A stretch of DNA of 64,000 nt from Listronotus oregonensis (taxonomy: Eukaryota; Arthropoda; Insecta; Coleoptera; Curculionidae): the NCBI GenBank assembly GCA_019359885.1, contig JAHBCN010000527.1, positions 110,132 to 174,131 of the forward strand, written 5' to 3'. This document shows, one piece after another, positions 48,736 through 58,193 of the stretch (position 1 is its first letter; each line of letters begins with the position of its first letter). The notes beneath the pieces were generated by a model. That model had not been told where the DNA came from and searched no databases. It saw nothing but the letters and a program-made list of their open reading frames with translations. The position numbers and the translations under genes are program-made.

Positions 48736-49973
48736 TTGGCTGTTGGCAACATGGCCGGTGATGGTAATGAAGAAAATGTGCTCTGTGTATTTTGTAAAAG
48801 TAGGGCAATAAATAAACGCCTTAAATGTGAAAATTGTGCTAGATATTTTCATAATAGCTGTAGCAACAAAAGTAGGAAAAGGTGTTGTGAAAATCCTTCC
48901 CTGAAGCCAGAAAAACCGAGAAATGAAAATCTGGCCGACGACCTTGAAGAAGAAGATCGAGAGGTAAACGAAAACATGGAATTAATAATAGAATCGTTAA
49001 AATTTGAAAATGGATTACTTAAAGATATGCACAAAGACCTTCAAACTCAAATGGGTTACTTAAAAGATGAAATAAATGAATTGAAACTGACAAACATAAA
49101 TCTGACAGCCAAAGCAAATTCAAATACTACAGTAAAACTAGAAGATATTGAAAATCTGATAGAACACGCCCTTCAGAAACAATGGTTGAATATAAAAAGT
49201 GAATTTACCACCCTTAACAATATCCTAAAAATACTAGCTTACAAGAAACGACCAAGAAAAAACAAGTAAAAGCGGCAACCCAGCAAGTTTCAAAGATACA
49301 AAATGGTGACCAGGAAATGACAGCAGCGTCAGCTCCGGCGGGAATTTCAAAATCAACAGATTTGACAGAAACTTCGCAAACAAGGGCCGTTCCACTTGCG
49401 AACCCTGAAAAAATTGTACAAAAGCCGACGATAAACAAACCAAAAGATGTACCAAATCATGTACAATTAGTACAAAACGAAACACCAGCCATAACCTCAC
49501 ATAATAATGTCAACGAACACGATTTGGCAGATCCAAAAATACAAAATAAAGCAGACAAGTGGGAAATTCAAAAACCAAGAAAATGGGGAAATAAGCGGAC
49601 CTCAAATCACAATAACAATAACAAACAAGGCTCATCAACCATGAGAAACCAGAAGAAAACAGAAACCATTAGTGGTAGTATGGAGGTGAATACGAGCTGT
49701 GTATTAAAGGCCATGAATAAACTTTCCTTCTTGCATGTATACAAACTAGATCCAAAAACAACTATTGAACAAATTACCGCTTATCTCAAACCAATGTTTC
49801 CTGAGGTAGTCTGTACAAATATGAAATCTAAATATCCAGAATATTATTCATCCTTTAAAGTCACTTTAAATGAAGAAAATGCACAAAGGGCAATGGATCC
49901 CAAGATTTGGCCTAAAAACACTCAGGTAAATCGATTTTTTCACCGAATTGCAATGAAAACAAGGGCAGTTTGA
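48736..49973 (+). pseudogene. LINE-B ORF1: PHD-like finger, coiled coil, RRM-like domain
   Basis: ORF1 proteins of such LINEs bind the element RNA. The frame from 48736 has zinc ligands in CVFC, CENC, FHNSC and KRCC, then an acidic linker and a coiled coil (MELIIESLKFENGLLKDMHK). One base shift in the A-run near 49257 moves the reading into the frame that runs to 49973. That second part is Lys/Asn-rich and ends with an RRM-like domain (LSFLHVYKLDPKTTIEQITA, then YYSSFKVTLNEENAQRAMDP and IWPKNTQVNRFF). The TGA stop at 49971 overlaps the start of the ORF2 frame, suggesting stop-restart or frameshift coupling. Confidence 0.8.
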
Positions 49974-52308
49974 CGACTTCAACTAGACTAGGACAAGCAA
50001 ATGTATTTGGTGATCAAGAAGAAAAACCAAAAAAGGTTAACATCCTACATTTAAACGTGGGATCATTAAGAAATAAAATTGAACCACTGGAGGCTCTTAT
50101 TTGTGATAGGGACATTTCCTTTGTGTGTTGCACTGAGCACTGGATGTCAGCGAATGAAATTACATCAAATAATATAGAGGGCTATGTCTGCAGCACTCAC
50201 TACTCAAGATTGCTGACAGCCGGTGGTGGCAGTGCAATATTTTCGAGGGAAAATATAAACTCCTGTGAACCATTAAATTTAGATAGTGTAAATATTGAAA
50301 AATGTATAGAAATCTGTGGTATGTTTGTAGAAAACTTAAATATTGATATCTTAAATGTTTACAGATCTCCATCGGGACACTTTGCCACCTTTCTCTAGAG
50401 CTGGAGGCAGTGTTGGGTAAGCTGGGGTGTAATAAGAGGATTGTGCTTTGGGGGACTTCAATGTGCACTTTGATGTGGGGCGGACCAGGGCCTCAACTGA
50501 GGCGGTTCAGCTGTGTGACATGCTGGGAACTTTTGGCTTTAGAAAACTATTTCAGACCCCACAAGATTAAATGCATGTCTTGATAACATATTTCTAAACT
50601 TTAATTCAAATTACACAACATCAGTCATTGAGACCAGCATCTCTGATCATAGGGCTCAACAAATTTGTCTAGAATTGCCAAAAACTGAAACTAACTTTAT
50701 TTCCTCGCAAAAAACATGCAGACCCGTAACACAAAAGGGTCTTAATAGCTTTTATAAGATAGTAGAAAGTAAATGTTTTAATTTTGTAAATAACAAAGAT
50801 GTTAATATCGATACGAAGTTCAATAAGTTTATTGAAATTTTACAAGATGCAGCAAATGTTGCTTTTCCTCAGAAAACTTACACAGTTCGATCAGATCAAG
50901 CAAATAATATTTCATGGTTTTATAATAATTTAAAAGAAATGCGGTCACATCTAAACTTTTTGTGAAGTAAGTCGCCAATATCCGACACCCTCAAATGTTT
51001 TTGAATTTAAAAAACACAAGAACCTATATAAAATGGCCATCAGACGATCAAAAACTATGGCCAATGAAAAATTATTAGGGAATCGCGTAATCAAAGTAAA
51101 GCTATTTGGAACATCATAAATAAAAAATGTCAGAGAAAAAGACATGATACAAATACAGACGATATCACCCGGATAAGTTTAATAATTATTTTTGTAGTAT
51201 TGCGCAAAATATTATCAGTCAAATAAAAGATAAAAAATTGATCCCTAGAAAATTGTCAAAACATTCCATCACCTCAAAATACATTTACTTTTGGGACAGT
51301 TACCTATATTGAGCTACGGGGCATCCTCAATAGCATAAAAAACAAAAGTGGTTGTGATGTGTATGGGCTTAATGCAGCAATGATTAAAAAAATAAAAATA
51401 TTATCATCATTCCTCTTACCAAACTTATAAATGAAATGATTACAGCAAATATTTTTCCGAACATTTTAAAAGAAGCAATTGTACTACCAATCTTTAAACA
51501 GGGTGACAAAAATGAATGTAGTAATTATAGACCCATTTCAATATTACCTATAATATCTAAAATTATTGAAAAAGCTATGGCTGTTAAGATGGTGAGTTTT
51601 CTTGAGGAGAATAAATGTTTTAGTCTCTGCCAATTTGGCTTTAGAAAAATCAAAACACTGTCAAGGCAGTTTTAAATCTAGTATCAAAATACTACAGGCC
51701 TTCGAGGATTTTAGGTATGACGCAGTACTGTTCTGTGACCTCAGTAAAGCTTTTGACTGTGTGTCGCACAGCATTCTGCTTCAAAAACTTAAATATTATA
51801 ATTTTCAGGACGACTCTATTGAGTTAATCAGATCATATCTGGAGAATAGAGTGCAAAGGGTGAGGGTGTGGTAGGTTTATCAGCGAGGAGGGCTGTCACC
51901 ATAGGTGTCCCTCAGGGCTCAGTTCTAGGACCCATCTTATTTTTGTTATATATTAATGACCTTCCTTATCAACAACGGGCAAGGTGTGACTATACACTCT
52001 TCGCTGATGATACTGCTATTTCTCTTACTTCAGAAACTCTAGACGAAGCGAGGCAGGAGCTGTGTGACGCGCAGTCGGGTGCTGAGGACTGGTTCAGTGC
52101 CAATAGGCTGCTTTTGAACCACTCAAAAACAAAAAAAAATATTTTTGCTTTGAGGGAGGTTGGAAATGAAAATGACAGCTGTCCCCGGATTAAATTTTTA
52201 GGAGTCATACTGGATCCCAAGCTAAAATGGGATGCCCACATAGATTATGTGTCAAGTCGGCTCAGGAGTGGCTGGTTTGCGCTGCGAAATTTGTCCCGGT
52301 GTATAATA
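49970..52308 (+). pseudogene. LINE-B ORF2, 5' part: endonuclease and most of the reverse transcriptase
   Basis: The endonuclease is readable at 49970-50398 (LHLNVGSLRNKIEPLEALIC, CCTEHWMS, NVYRSPSGHFATF) and, after a shift, VLWGDFNVHFD near 50445. Reverse-transcriptase pieces follow in different frames: NNISWFYNNLKEMRSHL (50675-50965), FPNILKEAIVLPIFKQGDKN and YRPISILPIISK (51436-51675), CDLSKAFDCVSHSILLQKLK (51602-51874), and GVPQGSVLGPILFLLYINDL with TLFADDTA (51868-52308). At least five frame changes make it non-functional. LINE-D interrupts the reading just after LRNLSRC. Confidence 0.8.
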
Positions 52309-54345
52309 ATAATAATAATAATCTTTATTTCTAATTATGTCCAAACATACATCTCCTGTACAATGCACAAAAAAATATAAAAAAAACATAAAAAGAAATG
52401 GCGTCATATAAAAAAAAGAATGCTTTGCTAAGCTATCCATCAGCTCTCTATTTAACTAATTACTACAATCTAACATTCTCTCTCTCTCTAACTAATTACT
52501 AATATTTAATATAATCTTGGATTGAGTATGGTTCCAAGTCAATTAGCAACTTTTTTACATTGTTTTTAAAAACTTTTTGACTAGTTATGCACTGTACACT
52601 AGCTGGTAAATTGTTAAAAAATTTAAGACACATGTAGCTTGGGTTTTTCTCTGTTAATGTTAATCTATGGACCGGATAGGTCACATTTAAAGTTCGAGTA
52701 TTGTACCGATGGAATGTTTCCAGCCCAAACATACTTCTGTTATTAAAGAAAAACAGTAGACACTCATAGATGTAAACACCATACACTGTCAAAATTCCAC
52801 ATGTGTTAAAAACTCCTCTACAACTTTCATTAAAACTCATTTTTTTAAGTATTCTTAGTGCACGTTTTTGCACAACAAATATTTTTTCTATTAGTCTATT
52901 ACAACCCCAAAAAATGATTCCGTACTTCAAAACCGATTCGAAATTTGCATAATATATTATTTTTAAACTTTTTTCATTTAAATATTTTGCCACTACCCTA
53001 ATTCCATAACAGATTGAGTTTAATCTCCCGATAAGTGAGCCTATATGGTGTGACCAATCTAAGAACTCATCCAAGTGTATACCCAAAAATTTTGTGTGTT
53101 CCATTAAATCTAAGTCCGATTCTCCAAACGATATCTGTTGAGGTTTAAGTACATTGGCTTTTTTCGTTCTAAAAAGAGGACGCTTGTTTTGGCTTTATTA
53201 AGCAAGAGTTTGTTTTCCTCAAACCAGTTGTTAGTTTTGTTAAAAAATGTTTCTCCAAGTGTTAGTACTTCACCCAAAGTTTTACCTCCCGTGATAAGAT
53301 TTGTGTCATCGGCATAGCAAGTTATATTTTCAATTGAGTGGCCGTTATGGAATTAAGGTCGTTCAAAAAAATTACAAAAAGTATTGGACCTAAAATGCTT
53401 CCCTGAGCAATACCTATTTTATTTTCCTTTAAACTAGAATAGTAAGTTTTTCCATTCTTTGTTATCTTAACCTTTTGAAGCCTACCTGTTAAATAGGATT
53501 GGAATAAATTAAGAGCAGTTCCTCTGACACCATAGAGTTCTAACTTTTCCAATAAAATATCTGGATCAATACAGTCATATGCCCTGGACAGATCTAAACA
53601 TATGCCAAGGGCAAAGTTTCCTGTTTCGATGAGATCTAAGATGTGTTTAGTAAATTGAAAAATAGCAGTTTGAGTTGATTTTCCAGATGTATATCCGTGT
53701 TGAACTGCATTAAAAAGGCCACACTCATACATAAAATCTACAAGTCTTTGACACAATAGTAGCTCAATCAATTTAGAGAATGCTGATAAAAGACTTATTG
53801 GTCTATAACTCTCCATTATTTCAGGATCTCCCTTTTTCCATATTGGTTTTATTAATGCAATCTTAAGCTGATGTGGAAAAATTCCATGTTTAAAACAATT
53901 ATTTATAAGATAACAAAGAATGTCTTTAATTACAGGAATTACTATTTTTACAATGCTTGTAGGTATCTCATCTACACCACTACTATGTTTATTCTTAATT
54001 TTCTTGGAAAGCTTACATAATTCATCCGGAGACACTGGTTTTAAGATCAAAGTTCGATTATTTTTTTTAATTCTGGAAGTTTTTGGCAAAATTTTTAAAT
54101 TCTTTATTAACTCAGAAACAATAGATAAAAGATATTCATTGTATTGTTTAGGAATTTCTTCAGGGTTCCCTTTAATACCAAAATCAGATTCTTTGTCCCT
54201 ATCACCAGTTATCTCTTTGCATATGCTCCACATACATTTAGTTTTGTTATCAGCTAATCTCAGTTTTTTTTCATACTCCTCCGACCTTACTGCCCTCAAC
54301 AAAACATCATATTCTTTTTTAGTTGTGTTGTATGTTTGTTTATTG
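52309..54345 (-). mobile_element. LINE-D: 5'-truncated LINE inserted in LINE-B
   Basis: A minus-strand LINE starts inside its reverse-transcriptase ORF at about 54345 and ends with AATAAAGATTATTATTATTA, a (TTA)n tail at 52301-52326. Host LINE-B sequence reads ...CGGTGT|ATTGGAACAAC... across the insertion, and TGTAT appears on both sides, a probable 5-bp target duplication. The insertion is therefore younger than LINE-B. Confidence 0.85.
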
Positions 54346-54356
54346 TATTGGAACAA
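52499..54356 (-). pseudogene. LINE-D reverse transcriptase, broken
   Basis: The 344-residue piece (54356-53322) holds LKIALIKPIWKKGDPEIMES with YRPISLLSAFSK, then GYTSGKSTQTA, LDLSRAYDCIDPDILLEK and IGIAQGSILGPILFVIFLND. A break near 53325 is followed, in another frame, by CYADDTNLI at about 53310. A frame change leads to the 201-residue piece (53104-52499) starting MEHTKFLGIHLDEFLDWSHH and running through VLKYGIIFWGCN and RYNTRTLNV. The catalytic YADD and the other motifs are present but split, so it is dead or has two indels. It differs clearly from LINE-A and LINE-B, so it is a separate family. Confidence 0.8.
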
Positions 54357-54850
54357 CTACCTTGAAAATAGCATACTTTGCTCTGTTCCACTCTGTTATG
54401 ACATATGCATTGTTGGCATGGGGACATTCCCCACAAGCTGCCAGAGTGTTCGGATTACAGAGAAAGGCTATAAGAGTCATATGTGGCTTAGGATTTAGAG
54501 AGGATTGTCGAGACGCTTTCTTGCGCCTGGGTATACTAACATTACCATCAGTGTACATATTCGAAAATCTTGTCCACATAAAGTGCAATGAGGGTACATA
54601 CAGAGTGCACAGTGGAGTCCACGAGCATGATACTCGAAACAGAAAAGATCTTGTCCCTGCATACCATCGTTTAACGAGGTGTCAGGATGGTCCTGGCTAC
54701 TTGGCTATAAAATTCTTTAATAAATTGCCCAGCAATATAAGAACATTGGATTTACCAAGATTTAGAGCTACAGTAAGAAGTCTTTTGTTAAGAAGGGCTT
54801 TTTATAGTCATAATGAGTTCTTAACTGCAAACTTTACCACGGAAGAGTAG
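54346..54850 (+). pseudogene. LINE-B ORF2, 3' part: reverse-transcriptase C-terminus
   Basis: After LINE-D the host LINE reading resumes as TTTLKIAYFALFHSVMTYAL, then LAWGHSPQAARVFGLQRKAI, HEHDTRNRKDL and FFNKLPSNIRTLDLPRFRA, ending ...NFTTEE and TAG at 54850. It corresponds to the same region as the LINE-A C-terminus. The open frame's apparent start at 54323 belongs to LINE-D sequence and is not a real start. Confidence 0.85.
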
Positions 54851-55384
54851 GGTAATATTTTTCAAATTTAGTTTGTTAAATATGTATTCTATTTTATTTT
54901 ATTTTAATTTACATAAATTGACCCTTTGTTATATCTGTGATTTTACTGGATTTGTGAGATAGACATTTTATTTTGATTTTAAACTACATAAAATTGTACC
55001 TCTCCTATGACTGTGATAATAATTGTTCTAATTCTTTAAGATTTACTGTGATATGATGTTTTATACAACATTTATGTACTTTGTTTGTTGACGAATGTAA
55101 TGTAAAATACTGTAATTGTATATTTGACATGAATAAATTATCTTTATCTTTATCTGTAATATTTATTTTTTTCAAATCAAATGGAGCTAAACGACACCGG
55201 ACCCGTAAAAATTATATTTAAATATTGCTGATTAAAATTAATGTTAAAGTTCAACGAAGCAGTAATGGAACCTCATGCTAAACACTAGGCTACTGTTTAA
55301 ACCTACAGTTGAAGGTTACAGAAACCGGAGCACAAAAGATCAAGTGCAGATGCAAACTTTGGCTTCTTAAAAGGTCATGTATAC

Positions 55385-56435
55385 TAGTGATGTAAGAATA
55401 CGTATCCAAATTTTCGTTGAATCCGAATATTAAACGGATCCGTATATTCCGGAATCAGTCCGTAAATTCGAATACGTATTCGGTATCGAAACGGGAGCGG
55501 ATGAATTCTTCCAACTGCCGGTTGATCGGCATCGACGCGGGCTCGAATATGCGATCGGATCCGTAATCGTTACGAGCTGTCTTATGAAGATTTTTCCATT
55601 TGTCCCTGGATGGCGCTGCCCTTAATTAAAGCACTTTGGGCATACGTAAAAACTTATTTTTTTAAATAAATACTTATTTTTTAATGCGAAAAAATAAGCG
55701 CTAATAATTTCGTCACTCCCTCACGGAAACGTAAATGTTGCGCGAACTTTCTTTTATATGCTAGATAATAAAACAAAAAAAATAGAATCAACTTTATCCG
55801 CGTTACTTTTAATAAGACTTGACCTTCAAGCAAAAACAGTATTGTTTACCTTTCCAGTTTAACGTAACCCATTTTAAAAATTCAAAAACATAAATTAAAA
55901 ATGCAGGGAAGGAAAAAAGGTTCCCTCAGAAAGTTATATTTTTACATTTGACTTGCAGAGCTGTTGTTTTATATTCTTTGTTCCTATGTTGAAATGAATA
56001 TTTGTTTCTATGTTGCCTTGCTATAACTATTAATAAAATAATAAAATTAAGTATACTGTTATATATTTTTAACCGTAACCTATTATTTACCTCATCGCCG
56101 TTTAGTTTATTTTATATATTTTTTTAACAGAACAAACATTTTATAGGCATAGCGAAAATAGAGCAATTTTTTGTAACATAAATCGGAATTTGAAGCAGCT
56201 GCGCCAACCCTGTTGATTACTTGCAACTGTCTTTGAATTCGTATCCTTTCCTCTATTCGCTCGCCGCACCGGCACGTCCGGTATCAGCTGTGCGCGACTC
56301 CGCGCTCTATATTTACGGTTGCCTATGTTATAAGGACTTCTTATGGATACGTATTCACATATTGAATCCGAATCTCTCTTGATTCCGAATACGTATAATC
56401 CGAATATCAAAAGGATACGGAAATTTACATCACTA
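55385..56435. mobile_element. hAT-type non-autonomous element with perfect 8-bp target duplication
   Basis: It starts TAGTGATGTAAGAATACGTA and ends in the reverse (TTTACATCACTA). The eight bases ATGTATAC are repeated exactly outside it (55377-55384 and 56436-56443). Subterminal zones carry repeated 'CGAATA', 'ATACGTAT' and 'GGATCCGTA'-type motifs. The first eight bases match those of the hAT element at 35633, so the two may be related. It has no transposase; the 89-codon minus frame at 56141-56410 is a by-product. It sits in RpS25 intron 2, about 110 bp from exon 2. Confidence 0.85.
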
Positions 56436-56552
56436 ATGTATACTCTATGTTCAATGCATTTTTTTTCTAGTTTTCCAAAAAATATTTGTCGTTTTTAATC
56501 TGAAGTTGCTAAGATTTATAAAAAGTATTAGGTCTTGTTTTTAACTGTTTAC

Positions 56553-56645
56553 CTTCTTTTTAGCCTTGCCTCCACCGGATCCTTCCTTCTTTTTCTGAGT
56601 TTTTTGTGGCTGCTTCGCCGAAGATTTTGAATCCTTTTTGGGGGG
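56553..56645 (-). CDS. RpS25: Ribosomal protein eS25, exon 2
   Basis: This exon has 93 bases in phase 0, with acceptor TTTTAG (ending at 56646) and donor GTAAAC. It encodes PPKKDSKSSAKQPQKTQKKK, then EGSGGGKAKKK, the basic N-terminal tail of eS25 that is conserved among insects. It follows the initiator Met supplied alone by exon 1. Confidence 0.95.
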
Positions 56646-56979
56646 CTAAAATACAAAAAACTAAAGTAAATACAACTGCTGCAACAAATAAAATAAGATT
56701 AATTTTGAAGGAAATCATCAGACTCATTAAATCAGTTTTTACAACCAGGGAGATTGTCTTGAGTTAGGTTTTTCATCACAAACGAGACACGCGACCATAT
56801 TTCCTAACCTTAATTCATAAACTAAAATATTTAGTAATTGACTCTTTTTATTTAAAACTCAGTTGTATGAGATAAATAGATTTTAAATTTTATGATTTAA
56901 ACAATATATTTACATTTCCTAATTATTAATAATCGTTTTTCACAAAAATTGAAAAAAATACAGAAAGACATCCACTCAC

Positions 56980-56982
56980 CAT
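56980..56982 (-). CDS. RpS25: Ribosomal protein eS25, exon 1 (initiator ATG only)
   Basis: The sequence reads GTCAAAATG|GTGAGTGG on the minus strand. The start codon is directly followed by a splice donor, so exon 1 contributes only the Met. This is a common arrangement in ribosomal-protein genes. Intron 1 (56646-56979) is 334 bp. eS25 sits in the 40S subunit near the head and is needed for some types of internal initiation; that role is family knowledge, not shown here. Confidence 0.85.
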
Positions 56983-56995
56983 TTTGACTTTTTCT

Positions 56996-57013
56996 AAAAG
57001 GAAGAAAAAAAAA
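56996..57013 (-). promoter_or_regulatory. Pyrimidine tract, probable TOP-type start region of RpS25
   Basis: On the minus strand an unbroken 18-base pyrimidine run (TTTTTTTTTCTTCCTTTT) lies 14-31 bases upstream of the ATG. Ribosomal-protein mRNAs characteristically start at a C within such a tract (terminal oligopyrimidine), giving growth-linked translational control. The exact start site is inferred. Confidence 0.55.
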
Positions 57014-57059
57014 TATAACCAGAATTCCGGAACCAGAACTACCAACCAACCAGCAACGT

Positions 57060-57640
57060 CAACATGAAAGATAGCGGTTTTCCTTCAGTAGGCCTGTTTG
57101 TTATCAAGTACAGTGTAGGGCAGGGTAGGAAAGTGTAGGACTAAAAAGAGGAACTATGTGTAAATAAGTTTTGTATTTGATTTTTATTTTGACTAAAGCT
57201 CGTGTGACACGGTCACATTTTTGAGAACACTTTAGCGCTCAGGAATGATATTAAAAATAGTTCTGTTTTTATTCAGAAATAGTGTGGACTATTTTACACT
57301 TTTTTTACGTCAGCTGTGTTACCCAGATAGCCAGTGTTACTGAACAAAAAGTTATCCATCAGTAGTTGTTACCAATTTGACGTTAATTAACAAAAATATG
57401 TTACTGAGTCAAGTTTGCCTACAAGTTGTTGTCAATCTACCAATGAAATGTGCATAGAAATTGTCAGCAACACTTGTAGTCAAATACCGTACAAGTTATT
57501 GACAATAACTTGCACCGTAACTTTTTGTAGCCAGGTTGTCCTTAAGTTGTAAGAAATTTACTGCCAATTTTTCCACAACTTTGTACTTGACAACTTTTTC
57601 GACAACTTGACTACAATTTCCGGAAATAAATTTCCGGATG
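57060..57640. other. RpS25 upstream DNA with 'AAGTTGTTGACAA'-like short repeats
   Basis: The first 200 bp is the RpS25 5' flank. From about 57345 the motif ACAAGTTGTTGTCAA and inverted variants (ACAAGTTATTGACAATAACT, ACAACTTGACTACAA) recur at least six times. It looks like part of a non-autonomous repeat. No ORF was seen. Confidence 0.4.
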
Positions 57641-58193
57641 GATAGAAAGGCATGACGGATGTAATCGTCTGCTCGTCATACTATCCAGGACGCGGAGACA
57701 CGAGAACACATATTGTGCTCGTCTCCGGTAGAGACATGAGTAAGAATGAGTAGTCGACGAATCGTCGAATCGAATTGATGGCGTCGCGTCACCCGAGCAG
57801 TTTTTGCGTTTTTGCTAAGTTTCCGTGTATTGTTTTCAAAGTGTTATGAATACAATTGTAGCCAAAAATAGTGGTTTCAATTTAAATAAAAAAAATCGTT
57901 CAAAACTGCTTAACACGCCTACTAAAAGAACAATAGTGTTGTTTTAAAAAAATTGGATGTGTAAAATGTTTTCAAGACCTTAAACATTTTTTATTGGTTA
58001 GGAATGTGCTATCATTTTTAACAATAAACAGTTTATTGATGGGAATCTTCCTTTATCAACAGCAGCAGTTTTTGTGCTTTTAATGTTATTTTGCGTTAAG
58101 TTCCGCTTTGCGAGGTCATAGTTAAGTTCCAGTTAAGTGGATGCTAAACCAGTAGCCAATAGTAATTAAGTCTATATAAAAAAGTAATTAAAA

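Larger units (their letters stand above)
48726..55148 (+). mobile_element. LINE-B: full-length but broken non-LTR retrotransposon
   Basis: It is inserted in the right arm of the large inverted repeat. ORF1 carries a PHD-like finger, coiled coil and RRM-like domain. ORF2 has endonuclease and reverse transcriptase motifs in several frames. The element is interrupted at 52309 by LINE-D and resumes at about 54346, where the reverse-transcriptase C-terminus reads through to a stop at 54850. A 3' UTR of about 300 bp ends in a (TTTATC)n tail at 55138-55148. The type is similar to LINE-A (jockey/CR1 group). It is antisense to RpS25. Confidence 0.85.
45631..55203. repeat. Large inverted repeat, interrupted by LINE-B
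   Basis: The left arm begins GGTCCGGTGTCATTTGGCTT and holds two degenerate direct copies of one unit (about 45631-46430 and 46440-47140). The right arm is the reverse: 48085-48725 pairs with the first unit (AACAAAATGTGTTCT, CAACGTCGCAAATTCTGGCC, ATATACTAAAGTAATATGG). It resumes after LINE-B at 55149-55203 (ATCTGTAATATTTATTTTTT, then GACACCGGACC). A further partial unit in direct orientation follows to about 55265 (TTAAAGTTCAACGAAGC). Between the arms lies the GC-richer repeat X. No transposase was seen, so it could be a foldback or a rearranged satellite. Confidence 0.65.
39594..56552 (-). other. RpS25 intron 2 (17 kb)
   Basis: This intron lies between the donor GTAAAC at 56552 and the acceptor at 39594. 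It hosts a nearly complete LINE in the sense direction (39943-44480), a large interrupted inverted repeat (45631-55203) with two nested LINEs, and a hAT-type element (55385-56435). Intron identity is certain because the exon phases and the eS25 protein join across it. Confidence 0.93.

Noticed and set aside
53920..54498. 192-codon + strand ORF over LINE-D and LINE-B
   Set aside because: It is antisense to the LINE-D reverse transcriptase and crosses the insertion junction.
56646..56979. Possible C/D-box snoRNA in RpS25 intron 1 (a GTGATGA and later CTGA on the minus strand)
   Set aside because: The boxes are present but no terminal stem or guide complementarity could be shown, and such short motifs are frequent in AT-rich DNA.
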